From positions 35,861,542 through 35,925,541 of the forward strand of contig CM064683.1 of assembly GCA_032717465.1 (NCBI GenBank): a DNA stretch of 64,000 nucleotides. Direction: 5' to 3'. Position 1 is the stretch's first letter. Each line of letters opens with the position of its first letter. This DNA comes from Coenobita brevimanus. Lineage: Eukaryota > Arthropoda > Malacostraca > Decapoda > Coenobitidae. The notes under the pieces were generated by a model. The model ran no database searches. It was not told the origin of the DNA and saw nothing but the letters and a program-made list of their open reading frames with translations. Positions 11,427 to 23,325 of this stretch are shown piece by piece. The translations under genes and the position numbers were made by a program.

Positions 11427-12103
11427 TAACCCCTTAACCGCGGGTGTCATTCCAGAATGACATTGCAAAAACTGGACCAAACCACGGGTGTCATTCTGGA
11501 ATGTTTGTGAATATTTTGAATACCACGCGTTTTTCCGTGCGCCAATTGTTTCAAGGGAGAGTAGCTATTAAGTTCTTTCACTCCAGCTGACCCCCACCTC
11601 CCTCCTCCCACCCCCCGGGCCCCCACCTCCCACCCCCCGGGCCCCCCACCCTACCCCTGACCAAACACGCATCAGTATCTGTCCAGCTTTGTGAGTGACA
11701 ACAGCGCTTATGTGGCAGTGAAGTGCCGGCAATTACAGTGCCTTTTACCAGCCTCGGTCAACACAGAGTGGGTGTTTATCGTATGTGCAGTGTTCATATA
11801 TGTTTATAGTACTGTATTATTATCAGAATGAGGTTGGCATTTGGTAATGGTGTGTGAGCAAAAAATAGTGATTTTAGATCGCTCACTTCTAATGGCACTG
11901 CCCATCCAGTGATAGTCAATGAAATCATGAAACCTACATCATTGCAAAGCCGAAGGTTAGTACTTTCTAATGGTACCTCATTTTTCGCTCTAGATTTATT
12001 CTGTGCAGAGTTATAAAGGTTTAAAGTTTGTTTACATTTTGGCTGGAACCCCCAAGGGAGGGGGCCAGTCGGGTCAAAACAATGCCCGCGGTTAAAGGGT
12101 TAA
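11427..12103. mobile_element. piggyBac-like TTAA element 1 (non-autonomous)
   Basis: Flanked by TTAA on both sides (11427-11430, 12100-12103). The ends are CCCCTTAACCGCGGG and, inverted, CCCTTTAACCGCGGG: a 15 bp TIR with one mismatch. TTAA plus a C-rich TIR is the piggyBac signature. The 669 bp interior has no transposase frame. A related TIR bounds 43428-45413. Confidence 0.75.
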
Positions 12104-12701
12104 ACACCTGGTACCGTGTTCTCTGGAGCTGCGCTGCAAGTGTCGCGTTTTCTATGTAGCGGTAACTATTGCAAACCACTCAGAATAGGTAGATATTTGT
12201 TCATTTGGTAAGAATTTACTTATAGTACAAGAATATATTGGTTTTCAAACAATAATATAGGCGATACAAGTGCTGTTTCATTCACTGAACACATCAACAT
12301 ACCACACCATCCTTGGTGACGTTACCTCCTCATCACTTCTGCTCATTTCTTCCTCTGGCCCCACATAATATTTGTCCTCCACATCATCATCGATTGGGGA
12401 ATCACTCTCGCCTTGAATTCTGTACAGTGGTGTGACATATCTTTCCTGGCCAGGTCACTGCTAACAGGCAAGTTGCCGAGCAATGGTGTGCAGGGGGGGG
12501 GGGAGGTCACGCAGGGTAAGGCACTGTCCCCACCTGGCAGTGGGTACAGGAAAGTCCCGTGTCTACATACCAAAAATCAAGCGTGAAACTTGAAAATTGT
12601 GGAAATGACGGACCTTACAATTGCAAAACGTATGGATGCGTCATCGGGATTCACCGTGACAAAACGCTGCAACATATCCATACGTTATTGGGATGCCTCG
12701 G

Positions 12702-12704
<3 letters not shown>
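12104..12704. other. Unannotated sequence
   Basis: No supported gene. A minus frame at 12343-12573 has no recognisable motif. It includes a G-run at 12491-12501. Confidence 0.4.
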
Positions 12705-12739
<35 letters not shown>

Positions 12740-12762
12740 TAACAATAATAATAAAAATAATA
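12705..12762. repeat. (ATA)n microsatellite
   Basis: ATA/ATAAA-type run; it creates artefactual poly-Ile and poly-Asn frames. Confidence 0.9.
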
Positions 12763-13489
12763 AATGTCAACTTCTGAGTGACATGCAGCACATTACTCAA
12801 AGAGAAACTTTAAAACTTGAAAAACAAAGCTCAGTTTACTGCAAGAGATGTTGTTTGGGCTCCAGGCCCATCTGGATGTGAATCTGATGGACTGCAGGCT
12901 GAGGTTCCCTTTCCCCTGCAGTCCACTCTTCCGTTTTTGAGGGGCAAGAGGAAGATGAAGGTCATTTGTATAACCAGGCAGTGGAAATGCATGGGTACAC
13001 ACACAGTACTGGTGCCACCATGTGAAGGTGCCCTTCTCTACCACCACTGTAATGTACATACTGCACTTATACTGTACAAAACTGTGATCTGCAGTGCAGT
13101 GCCTCTAAAGTTAAATAAGCTGTTGTTGGTATTTATCTTTCCCAGTCTGTCTGGCCAAAGAGACCCATCAACCACAGGCAAGCAACTGCAGGGCCATTCC
13201 ATGCACTGAACCAATCTTTCCTTGTGGCTGACAGTGCCTAGCTACAGTGAGGTGCAGGAAACAGTGTGAAAATTTGGTGCCTGGGTGGCCACTGCATTTG
13301 CATCAGTCCATGCACTACAGCAGGTTCCAGCTTCAAACAATAAACTGGACATATGGTTCCCTCCCAGCACTGTAAATGGTTTCCTGGGTTACAGGACACC
13401 ATTAGGCCTTCCACTCAGAGTAGAGCCACCTGACTTGGAACCAGCTAATCAGGGTGGTACTCCCAAGGGAAATGGGAATGCTGGTGATA

Positions 13490-13577
13490 GGGAGAGCTGC
13501 TGCTCCCATTTCACTAGCTATTGGACCATCCCCAGGGAGAGCTGCTGCTCCCATTTCACTAGCTATTGGACCATCCC
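13490..13577 (+). repeat. Tandem duplication of a 44-45 bp unit in LINE Z 5' region
   Basis: AGGGAGAGCTGCTGCTCCCA followed by TTTCACTAGCTATTGGACCA occurs twice head to tail, nearly identical. Tandem units upstream of the first frame are common in LINE 5' UTRs, where they can act as internal promoters; that role is not shown here. Confidence 0.8.
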
Positions 13578-14059
13578 CCTTTGCTGACCTTTTCTGTGTG
13601 ACACATGCACTTTACACATCACACAACGTATCCCACGACGTACAGGGGGTGACACCAGCAAGGGCATACGGCCAGAAAATTTTGCCCCCGCTACCTAGTG
13701 GCAGACCTATTGTGGGGAGGTATGACGAAGGCTCTGCAAGAATAGATTTTAGTCCCAAGATGGGATGGGGTTCAACCTGTGCTAGAGGGTACAAGGCATT
13801 GCCACTTCCACCCAACAAGGAGGGGTCCAACCCTGGGAGTAGCACCCCAGAGGCTGCCCTATCAATGGGTGTATAATGAAGGGGCAGTTACAGTGCCAAA
13901 GCGTGGCTGAAGGGTGTTCCTGTAGTTGTCCTGGTAGGATGCACCAAGGCCACTGCCACAGCCACTAGTCAGGGCTGGAAGGCTATGGGTCCCAGATCCC
14001 ATGCCCCCTAGGCCTGGGGCTGTGCGAGTGGGTGGGGCCTGTCGTGGTTTCTCCCCATT

Positions 14060-14875
14060 ATGTATTCTTACCAAATTATGAATAGAAAGAAAGGTCTTCT
14101 AAGCAAGCCTGAGGAAACTAAAACCCCCTACGGAATCAGAGTGGCATCATGGAACGTGGAAAGTTTGAGAGGTAGAGTGCGGGAAGTAGATGAGGCATTT
14201 AATAGGAAGTGGGTGGATGTGGGATGTGTCCTGAAAGTCAGGTATACAGGAGGATCAACCAGAACAATTGCCAGGAGGGATGCACGTTACACGTTGTTTT
14301 GGTAGGGTAGGGCAGATGGTTATGGTGGTGTGGGTGTGTTGGCTGGGGAGAAATGGGTGGAATATGTCATGAATGTGGTGAGAGTCAGTGATAGGATAAT
14401 AGTAGTGAAAAATTTTTTCGGTTAGATATGTCTGCATTTATACTGATGAATGTTCCACAGGCAGGCTTGGATGAGGTTGAGAATGCCAGATTCTGGGATG
14501 ACCTAATATGTGTAGTAAGTGGTATGCGGATGATGAGACTGTTGTTTTGGGAGGGGACTTAATGGTCATGAAGGTGAAGCAGCTCAAGGATATGAAGGAG
14601 TACATGGGGGATGTGCATATGGTACAAGAAATAAGGAAGGGGACAGGATACTTGAGTTGGGGGAGGCAATGAACATGACTGTGTGCAACACACATTTCAG
14701 GAAAAGAAAGAGTAGGTTGATTACATATGAGTCTGGGGGAAATAGCAGCCAGAGAGACTACTTCATGATCAGGAGGGCTGATAGGAGGTTAGTGAGGGAT
14801 GTTAAAGCTACAGGAAGTGAGGAGTGTGTGCTGCAATACAAGTTATTGATATGTGACATGGTGCTTAAGGAATGA
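14060..14875 (+). pseudogene. LINE Z APE-type endonuclease relic
   Basis: The frame 14060-14305 has LLSKPEETKTPYGIRVASWN then VESLRGRVREVDEAF, the canonical opening of a LINE endonuclease in which the Asn of 'WNV' is a metal-site residue. In the family this is followed by 'VQEVRY', here decayed to VLKVRY. Later broken frames (14657-14875) cover the end of the domain near 'RRADRRLVRDVKA'. The catalytic GDxN and SDH segments are interrupted by frameshifts, so it is inactive. It would nick target DNA for target-primed reverse transcription. Confidence 0.7.
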
Positions 14876-15371
14876 GTGATGAAAAAGAGGACCTTTGCAC
14901 CTAGGAGGAAAATATGGAAGTTGAAAAACCAAGCAGTAAGAGATGCCTTCTACAGCAAGATGAACTGAGTGGTGGCTGAACAGGGAGATGTTGATGGAAG
15001 TGTTAATGAATGGTACAGAGCCCTCAAGAACAACCTCTTTAGGGTTATTGATTCAGTGTGTGGATGGACAACGAGCCCCCCAAAGACATAAAGTAACCTG
15101 GTGGTGGGATGAAGGTGTAGAAGCCGCAGTTAGGGAGAAATGAATGCTTTTCCAGGAGTGGGAAAAGGATGATGGCAGAAAAGAATATCTGGCTGCCAAA
15201 CATAGGGCTAGACGAGAGGTTAACAGGGCATATCTGAATCTCAGAGACTTGTACTTAAAACCTAAACAGTAGGGAATGGAAGAATATGATATTTAAGGTG
15301 ACAAATCAGATGAAGAAGAAGAATAGGGATATCAAAGGCGAGCAGTGTGTAAAGAAAGATGAAGAAAGTTA

Positions 15372-16900
15372 GTGATGAACAGTGGGGATATTAAAGACAC
15401 CTGGAGAGAGCACTACAAATGGTTGCTGAATGAGGAGTTGGACTGGGACAGTGAAGGTTTGGAGCCAGCAGATCCAGTGTTTGGCCCTTGGGCTTTGATT
15501 GACTCGGCTACTGTGAGTAGGCCAACAAGTACGATGCAGGTGGTGAAGGTAGCGGATGTGTCTGGGTTGACTGCGGAAATGCTGAATGCCTCAGGGGATG
15601 TAGGAGTGGGGTTAGTCACTGATTTGATAAATACAATTATACACGGGTGTGTTGTCCCAGATGATTGGCTGAAGAGTGTAAATGTAAATGTGTACAAGGG
15701 AAAGGGTGATGCCCTGGAAAGAGGAAATTATAGAGGCATAAAGCTTCTGGACCAGATAATGAAGGTAATAAGAGTTCTAGAAGGTATGATTAGAGAAAGA
15801 GTGAATACTGATGAGATGCAGTTTGGGTTTATGCCAGCCAGGGGGACCACTGATGCCATATTCATTGTTCGACAGCTTCGGGAAAAATATATAGGAAAGA
15901 ACAGGGAACTGTTCTTTTTGTTAATTTAGAAAAGGCCTTTGACAGAGTCCTTAGAGAGGCGGTGAAGTGGGCAATGAGAAAGCTTGGGATCGAGGAGTGA
16001 CTGGTTAGGGTGGTTATGGCCAAATATGTGCATGCTTGCACTCAGGTAAGGGTGAATGGAGTTTTGAGTGATGAGTTTTCTATGAATGTTGGTGCGCACC
16101 AGGGGTCAGTCTTGAGTCCCGTGTTTTTTATTATGGTACTTGAAGCAGTTCTGAGTGATGTTTTCCATGAATGTTGGTGTGCATCAGGGGTCGGTCTTGA
16201 GCCCCTTGTTGTTTATTATGGTACTTGAAGCCCTCTCACATGACTTCAGAAATGGACTCTCATGGGGAGATGTTGTATGCAGATGCTTTGGTTGATTGCA
16301 GAGAATGAAAGGAAGGTGGAGGAAAGATTTAGGAAATGGAGAGAGGGTATGGAGCACAAGGGTTTAAGAGTAAATGCAGATAAAACAAAAGTGATGGTAT
16401 CTAGGGCTGGGGGTGGTACTGTCAAAGAAGAGGGGGAGTGGCTAAGTGCGACTGCCACAAGGGCATGGGAAGTAATTCCATCTTGTGCAGTGTTCGTGAT
16501 AAGTGGGTGCATAAGAGATATAGTGGAATTAGAGGTAGACTGCAAGATAATGCTGATTTCAAGTATGCGGTGTGTTGGGGAGAGCATATGGAGACTGCCT
16601 GAGAGGACTGAACTTACTGGTGAGTCTCTTGAGTGGGTGGAAAAGTTTTGTCATTTTGGAGACATGTTATGTGCTAGAGGTAGGGCTGGAGCTAGCTCTG
16701 TGGCTAGAGTGGGGAGTGGTTGGAAGAGGTTCAGGAAGCTTTTGCCCCTCGTAACACTGAGAGGGCTCTCCCTCTGTGTTATGGGATCTTTGTATGCGGC
16801 ATGTGTTAGGAATGTAATGATGTATGGTAGTGAGACCTGGGCAGTAAAGGAAGAGGATATTCGCAGGCTCAAACGTACAAAAATGGCAATGACTTGGTGA
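15372..16900 (+). pseudogene. LINE Z reverse transcriptase relic, copy 2
   Basis: Two frames (15372-15929 and 16262-16900) plus a broken middle encode the same RT as copy 1: MLNASGDVGVGLVTDLINTI, NVYKGKGDALERGNYRG, FGFMPARGTTDAIFIVRQ, a frameshift inside the first catalytic block near 15930, and GLRVNADKTKVMVSRAGGGT. The second catalytic box is destroyed (ADALVD in place of YADDL, near 16280). The C-terminal part has YGSETWAVKEEDIRRLKRTK. Non-functional. Confidence 0.8.
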
Positions 16901-17245
16901 CTGTGCAGTGCAGCCCTGAGTGTGAGGCCTGGGGGGGCAAGGTTTCCAATGGAAGAGCTGAGAGGTAGGATGGGATTGGAGTGTATTGGTATTGTGACAT
17001 GGAGAGGATGGGGAATGATAACTGGGTGCAGAAAATGAGAAGTGTTAATGTCAGGGGTAGGGTAGCAAGAGGCAGACTGAAAAAGACCTGGGATGAGGTC
17101 ACTGAGTATGACCTCAGAGATTAGGGACTAAATAGGGAAGCTGCCAAATCTCAAGCAGCATGGAGAGCCACCATAAGGTGAACAAGGCTGATGCATGCAA
17201 GCATTTTGGAGCCTTCAAAAATGAACAAAACAAAAATGAAACGAA

Positions 17246-17724
17246 AGACAGGGAGAAGTAGGAAGATTGGAGGGCAGACTGACACAGACTTTAAAAAGGG
17301 GGAAGGAAGGAGTAGGTAGCACTACATTAGGTGAGTCGAAGATGGTTGCCACTTCATCTACAGTATCTATGTATATCTACTGTACAGTAATTTACAGCAT
17401 CTGTATGTATCTACAGTATAGTAGTGCAAACTATATGTTTTTCACCTTTGCTTATACAGTATGTACTGTACTGTGCTTCAATTTCATCATTCATCATCTA
17501 CAGTACTGTTTGGTGAGTACTGTACCTTTATTCCTCAGAAACAGTTCAGACAGCAAACTCCATTATCCAGTGTAATTTAGCCAGCCCCAGTGCTGGATAT
17601 TGCAAAGCATCCTCCCATCAACTCAACATTCGGCATCAAGTTAGATAACATGTTACTGTCTCGACCCTGTATCCTAAAACCTTTCCCGTGAGTAAAAGAA
17701 GAAAAGTAAGCATAAAATACAATA
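17246..17724. other. Unannotated, with a dispersed repeat
   Basis: Rich in TACAGTA/TACTGTA words (for example 17360-17470). Bases 17655-17760 resemble 21290-21400 (CCTTTCCCGTGAGTAAAAGA against CTTTCCCATGAGTAAAAGAT), so they form a two-copy dispersed repeat that leads into the minisatellite. Confidence 0.5.
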
Positions 17725-17865
17725 CAGTATTGATATAGTACAGTAATACAATACAGTACTGATACAGTACAGTAATACAATACAGTACTGATACAGTACA
17801 GTAATACAATACAGTATTGGTACTGTACAGTAATACAATACAGTACTGATACAGTACAGTACAAT
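17725..17865. repeat. 29-bp minisatellite
   Basis: Four to five head-to-tail copies of a unit close to ACAGTACTGATACAGTACAG then TAATACAAT. Units contain the palindrome CAGTACTG. A single further unit appears at 21357-21395. It is a tandem repeat without spacers, so not a CRISPR array. Confidence 0.85.
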
Positions 17866-18106
17866 CCCAATTAACCGGGAGGCTTGAGGAATTTATCTTC
17901 CCGGTTACCTGTTTTCCTGGACATCTGATATACTGTATACTCTTAAACATGGGCTGTAACATTGTGGTATATACAAAACCACTCGTATCCAGGATCATAC
18001 AAACAATTCTATTGGAAACCTCCCCTCCCCTTAAACTCACCCGACAGAAGTAACACAAACAATTGCACTGTCTTGCAGTAGTGCAAAATGCACTTGGTAA
18101 ATTCAT

Positions 18107-20471
18107 TTTGTGGTGAACTGAATGAAAGGAAGGCAATGATTGATTATGTGTGTGTGGATGAAAGGATGCGAAGATGTATATTGGATGCAAGAGTTTATAG
18201 AGGTTGGGGGAGTGGCCTTTCTGACCACTACTTGGTGGTGGCCAGAATTAGGATGCAAGTAAGATGGAGGAATAGAAGAAGGGAAAGACGAGAGGAAGGA
18301 GTAGTTGCAAGGAGAGTGGAAAGGTTACAAGAGGATGAGAAAAAGGCAGAGTATAAGAGAGAAGTGGAGGAACGATTGGGCAAATATGAATTGGAGCAGA
18401 TGGGAGACGTGGAAGGTGTGTGTAAGATATTTACAGAAGAAATATGTGCAGCATGTGATGTGGTGTGTGGAAGGAAGAGAAGACGGAGGGGGGTGCAAGG
18501 AACAGCGTGGTGGACTGAAGAGGTGAAACAGGCTGTGGCACAAAAGAAGAAAGCATACAATGAATGGATGAGAAATAGGGGCGTGGAAGAAGTTGAGAGG
18601 CAGAAGAGAGAGTTATATGTGGAAAGGAAGAGAGAGGTGAAAAGATTAGTAAGAGAGAGTAAGAAGAGAGTGGATGAGGAATTTGGAAGGAATTTGAGTG
18701 TAAAGTGGAGGGACTGTAAGAAAATGTTCTGGAGAGAAGTGAAAAGAGTAAGACAGGGTGGAAGTGAAGTTAGCAGGGGAGTGAAAGATAAACATGGTAG
18801 ATTACTAGTGGAGAAGGGAGAAAAAGTGAGCAGATGGAGAGAACACTTTAAGGAATTGTTGAACGTAGAGGATGGAAGTAATGCGAGTATAAGTGGCTGG
18901 GGGAATGGCTGGGAGAAGGAGGGAGGTGAGAAGACAGGTAGAAATCAGTAGGATAGAGATTGTGGAAGCAATGAAGAAAGTTAAATCGGGGAAAGCCCCA
19001 GGAATTGATGGAGTGTGTGGTGAGATGCTGAAGCATGGGGGAGAGATAGTAGTAGAATGGATGTGGAAGATGTGCAGATTGGCCTGGGAGGAAGGTAGAG
19101 TCCCGGAGGATTGGAAGTCAGGTATAATTATTCCCTTGTACAAAGGAAAAGGGGAAAAAGAAGTGTGTGGTAATCATAGGGGCATTTGTCTTCTTAGTAT
19201 AATAGGAAAAGTGTATGGTAGGATACTTATAGACAGAGTTAGAGAAAGAACAGAGAAATTAGTTGGAGAAGAACAGGGAGGCTTTAGGAAGGGAAGAGGT
19301 TGTGTAGATCAGATATTCATTCTTAGATCTTTAGTGGAAAAGTTTCTAGAGAAGGGAAAGAAGTTGTATGCGCTTTCATGGATTTGGAGAAAGCATATGA
19401 CAGGGTGGATAGACAAGGATTGTGGAAAGTGTTAAGAATATATGGAGTAGATGGGAAGTTGTTGAATGCTGTGAAGAGTATGTATGATGGTGCTAAGGCT
19501 GCAGTGCGTGTGGATGGTGAACTAAGTGAATTTTTCTCTTTGAAAGTTGGTTTGAAACAGGGATGTGTCATGTCTCCATGGTTGTTCAATCTGTACATGG
19601 ATGGGGTAATAAAGAGGTACAAGGTAGGGTAGTGGATGTTGGAGTGGCCCTGGTGAGAGAGGATAGTGTTTGGAAACTCCCTGTACTGTTGTTTGCAGAT
19701 GATACTGTGTTGTTGAGTGAAGATGAAGGGGAGCTACAAGGCTTGGTGGATGAGTTTGAGAGAGTGTGTAAGAAACGGAACCTAAAGGTGAATGTAGGGA
19801 AGAGTAAAGTGATGGTCTTTGAGAGAGGTGAAGTCAGTGAATGTATAGCGAGGTTGGATGGTGAGGAATTGGAAAATATGAGTACGTTTAAGTATTTGGG
19901 TAGTGTGATGAGTAAGGATGGAGGTTTGGAGGGTGAAGTGCTTGAAAGGGTACAGCAGGGAAGAAAGGTTGCTGGTTCCTTGAAAGCAGTGATAAGAAAC
20001 AGGGAAGTGAGCATGGAAGTAAAAAAGTTACTACATGACAGTATTGTGATACCAACTCTAACGTACGGAACTGAAGCTTGGACGTTGTTGGAAGGACACA
20101 AGTCAAGAGTGAGAGCAGTGGAAATGAGTTATTTAAGAGGAGCTTGTGGAGTCACGTGGAGAGACAGGCTGACGAATGAGGATATAAAGGAGCGTTGTGG
20201 TGTTGATGTGGATGTGATAGGAAGCGTTGTGAGGAACACACTGAGGTGGTTTGGCCATGTGGAGAGGATGGAGGGTGAAAGACTGACGAAGAGAGTGTAT
20301 GTGAGTGAGGTGGAGGGTGGAAGAGGGAGGGGGAGACCGAGGATGAGATGGAGGGATGGGGTGGAGAGGTATATGAGAGAGGGGGGTGTGAGTTGGGAGC
20401 AGGGTAGTGAAATGGCGGGGGACAGGGCGACTTGGAGGCGATTTGTTTGTGGCCACCCCAAACGGGATTGA
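18107..20471 (+). pseudogene. RTE-like endonuclease/reverse transcriptase relic
   Basis: Frame 18088-18951 carries MIDYVCVDERMRR and GLSDHYLVVARIR (SDH endonuclease end), then a long charged linker (KKAYNEWMRNRGVEEVERQK). After a frameshift near 18900, frame 18893-19435 has KSGKAPGIDGVCGEMLKHGG, IIIPLYKGKGEKEVCGNHRG and GEEQGGFRKGRGCVDQIF. A second frameshift near 19375 leads to MDLEKAYDRVDRQ (first catalytic Asp) and GLKQGCVMSPWLFNLYMDG. A third near 19610 leads to LLFADDTVLLSEDEGELQGL (catalytic FADD), YLGSVMSKDG, IPTLTYGTEAWTL and RWFGHVERMEGERLTKR. This order and the 'RWFGHVxRM...GRPxxRW' tail are typical of RTE-clade LINEs. Confidence 0.85.
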
Positions 20472-20498
20472 GGCGTCTGGCAATAGATAGATAGATAG
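18107..20498 (+). mobile_element. RTE-like LINE subfamily A, copy 1 (truncated in endonuclease)
   Basis: 2.4 kb copy starting at AATGAAAGGAAGGCAATGAT, the same base at which the minus copy 51126-53552 starts, and ending TGGCAATAGATAGATAG. Coding sequence covers the end of the endonuclease, the linker, the RT and the C-terminal domain. Only about three frameshifts break it, so it is relatively young. Confidence 0.9.
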
Positions 20499-20593
20499 AA
20501 TTATTATTTGTTATTTTATTCATAATGAATGGAAAAATAAAGAAATAAATCTTGAACATTTATTGGTGAACTGACCATTTGGAAAGAAGTGTT

Positions 20594-21063
20594 GTACAGT
20601 AGAATTATCATGACTCCCTTGCTCATGGTTGTATATGAGCCTGTGGCCCGCCAATCTATTCCTCACTTGACTGCCAGTACTCTATCCCTCACTCGCCACT
20701 CAGCTGTTTTTGCAGAATACGTACAATTTGCAAGCAGAGTAATTTTATCTAAAAATGCAAACCTTCACTTCTATCAGCTACAACTTATCCTCTCTGCCAT
20801 TGCAAATGTGTTCTAAGATGAGTTTATAAATCATTTTAGAATGAATTTGCACTGGTAGAGAAGACAAACTCTAGCTGACAGAAATGAAGGTTTGCTTTGT
20901 TGGATAAAATTACTCAGCTTGCAACTGGTATGTATTTACTGTATTAACAGCAAACCAGGTGAGTGATGAGTGAGAGGTGGAGTACGGCAGTCAGGTGAGG
21001 AATAAATCTGCAGGCCACGGCTGTATACACAACTGCATCATGATAATTCTACTATACTGTACA
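20594..21063. mobile_element. Foldback (long inverted repeat) MITE
   Basis: An almost complete palindrome of ~470 bp. The left arm TGTACAGTAGAATTATCATG is met by its inverse CATGATAATTCTACTATACTGTACA-type sequence at 21038-21063. Internal blocks also pair, for example ATTCCTCACTTGACTGCC with GGCAGTCAGGTGAGGAAT, AGCAAACCTTCA-type with TGAAGGTTTGCT, and ATGAGTTTATAAATCATTTT at the centre (about 20825). Ends start TA-CAGT, which suggests a Tc1/mariner/pogo mobiliser. No coding sequence. Confidence 0.8.
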
Positions 21064-21289
21064 TCATTACTTCCCAAATCAACAGTTAACCAATAAATGT
21101 TCACAGTTTATTTATTTAGTTTATTTCCTCATGTTTTCATGAAGAATATTTAACAATGGACTTGCCAATATACTGTAAGATACAGCAAGCTTGTTGGCAG
21201 TTAGAGATGGTTCATTAGGTAGAAAACCGTATGGATACCACACATTTCTCTCCATGAAGAGCATGTCTTTTTCAATGGAATTATTTGTC
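21064..21289. other. Unannotated sequence
   Basis: AT-rich, nothing recognised. Confidence 0.4.
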
Positions 21290-21506
21290 TTGCCTATCTC
21301 AACCCTCTATCCTAAAAGCTTTCCCATGAGTAAAAGATGAAAATTAAACATGAAATACAATACAGTACTGATACAGCACAGTAATACAGTACATGGTGTA
21401 CTACATACTCACCTAGTGCTGGCATCAAAGGAGGGTAGGTTGTACAACATTCAGTACACTACAGTGCACTTAATTCCATGTGGTCTAGTGGCAGTAATTA
21501 CATAAC

Positions 21507-21954
21507 CATCATCACCATCTAATCCTGTGTTACCCGATGAGAAGCATATGAGTCCAGGGCTAGGCAAGTTGGTCCTGACATTTAAGATGAGAGTGACCGG
21601 CCTCACTCATCCCTGAGTGGCATTACGTGAGCAATAAACCCCAACCACCCCTTAGATAGAAACCTGCACTGGCTCAATCTGAGTAGAGTGCCTTAACTGG
21701 CCACTAAACCATCAGGTGCCATAATTTGGTTATATGGTTACCACCCAGCATAGTAAATGGTTTCCTGGTGTACTGGAAACCATTTGCCTTGTTACTCAGT
21801 GTACAGTTACCCATTGACAGAAGGAAGAGGAAAGAATGAAGGAAAGAAAGACAGAGGAGGGGGTGTAAAGTCACCTGTAGGCAGAGGGAAGAGGAAAGAA
21901 TGAAGGAAGTAAGGACAGGAGAAACAGAAGAAGGAAAGGACAGGAGGAATTAGT
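21507..21954 (-). mobile_element. R530 retroposon, copy 2 (diverged)
   Basis: Matches copy 1 from the CATCTAATCCTGTGTTACCC end through TTGGTTATATGGTTACCACC and the AGGAAAGAATGAAGGAAAG tracts. Its 5' end (right side) is replaced by an RTE fragment at about 21955. Confidence 0.7.
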
Positions 21955-22725
21955 TCATACAAGAAAATGGAATGAAGGCAGAATATGAGAGGGAAGTGGA
22001 GATGCGTTTGGGTAAATATGGATTGGAGCATATGTGGGTTATGGAAGGTGTGTGCAAGATATTCACAGAAGAAATCTGTGCAGCATGTGAGGTGGTGTGT
22101 GTGGGGTAAAGAGAAGACGAAAGGGGGTGCAGGGAACAGCATGGTGGAATGAAGAGGTGTGAGAGGCTGTGGCACAAAAGAAGAAAGCATAGAGTGAGTG
22201 GATGAGAAACAGGGGCATGGAAGAAGTTGACAGACAGAAGAGAGAGTTATATGTACAGAGGAAGAGAGAGGTGAAAAGATTAGTAAGAAAGAGTAAGAAG
22301 TGAGTGGATGAGGAATTTGAAAGGAATTTGAGTGTAAAGTGGAGGGAATGGAAGAAAATGTTCTGGAAGGAGGTAAAGAGTGTTAGACAGGGTGCCAAAG
22401 AAGTTAGTTACGGAGTTAATGATAAAAATGGTAGATTACTAGTAGAGAAGGGAGAAAAACAGATGGAGAGAACACTTTAAGGAATTGTTGAACATACAGA
22501 ATGAAAGTAATGCAAGTGTATGTGGCTGGGGAATGGCTGGGAGGAGGAGGGAGATGAGAAGACAGGAAGAAACCAGTAGGACAGAAGTACTGGAAGTAAC
22601 GAAGAAAGTCACAATGGGGATAGCCCCAGGAATTGATGAAGTGTATGGTTAAATGCTGAAGCATGAGGTAAGGATAGTAGGGGAATGGATATGGAATATG
22701 TACTGACTGGCCTGGGAATTACTGT
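21955..22725 (+). mobile_element. RTE-like LINE, old internal fragment (plus)
   Basis: Aligns with the linker and start of RT of subfamily A (compare 18345-19085), for example GTGTGCAAGATATTCACAGA then AGAAATCTGTGCAGCATGTG. It has many stops, and the RT opening CCCCAGGAATTGATGAAGTG lies near 22625. Truncated at both ends, so it is an old copy. Confidence 0.75.
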
Positions 22726-23325
22726 GATAAAATACAGGTGACTTAGTGATATTTTTGCGATAATCAGAGAGGTCATGATGCTAAGTGCATTAGTTAGCAA
22801 TCATCTTTGCTGCTGCAAACTATGCAGCAATGCTACGACATGACTCATGACAATATAAGTTTTAGAAAACTAAGTGGTAATAAAAAAGTCATTCATGAAG
22901 TTTTATAAAGTTTGTAATTTTCTTCTTATCGCTACTGTTTCGCTAAAGTCTAGCATAAACACTGGAAAATCGTAATAAAACCATATGAGACTGGCTATAA
23001 GTGTTTTTCTATTTATTTATTATTATTATTATTATTATAATTAGTGTGATAGGTAACATGGCAGTAACCCTAGTTTGTATGGAAAAAATCTTGTGGTTTG
23101 GTGGAAATTTGCACCTCATCAGACGATCAAGGCACATTTTGTATTCTCTCAAATCGTTCTCCAAGCCTGGAGTGTATATGGACATGCAGTTTGCTGCAAA
23201 CGATAGTAGAAAGATTGAAGTTTGTCTGACAAAAATATTTGCTCTTGAGATTAAGGATAAGTGGGCTAAAACACGAGCTGAAAACACACCATTTTTTTCC
23301 TATTTCTCTGCACTGAGCACATTTC
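22726..23325. other. Unannotated, with short (ATT)n
   Basis: Includes an ATT run at 23019-23038. A 109-codon plus frame (23001-23330) starts inside that microsatellite and has no recognisable domain; I do not call it a gene. Confidence 0.4.

Larger units (their letters stand above)
12763..17245 (+). mobile_element. LINE 'Z' copy 2, including 5' region
   Basis: The longest family Z copy. It has a probable 5' UTR/ORF1 region (from about 12780 or later; the left boundary is uncertain), an endonuclease from about 14080, RT from 15372 and an AAAATGAAAC-type tail ending near 17245. Bases 14706-17245 align with copy 1 (4517-6985). Its interior has many stops and a local duplication of the 'FSMNxGxHQGSVLSP' segment (16078-16120 and 16163-16205). 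Confidence 0.75.

Noticed and set aside
17725..17865. CRISPR-like array
   Set aside because: 29-bp units are head to tail with no spacers, in a eukaryotic intron-type context; it is a minisatellite.
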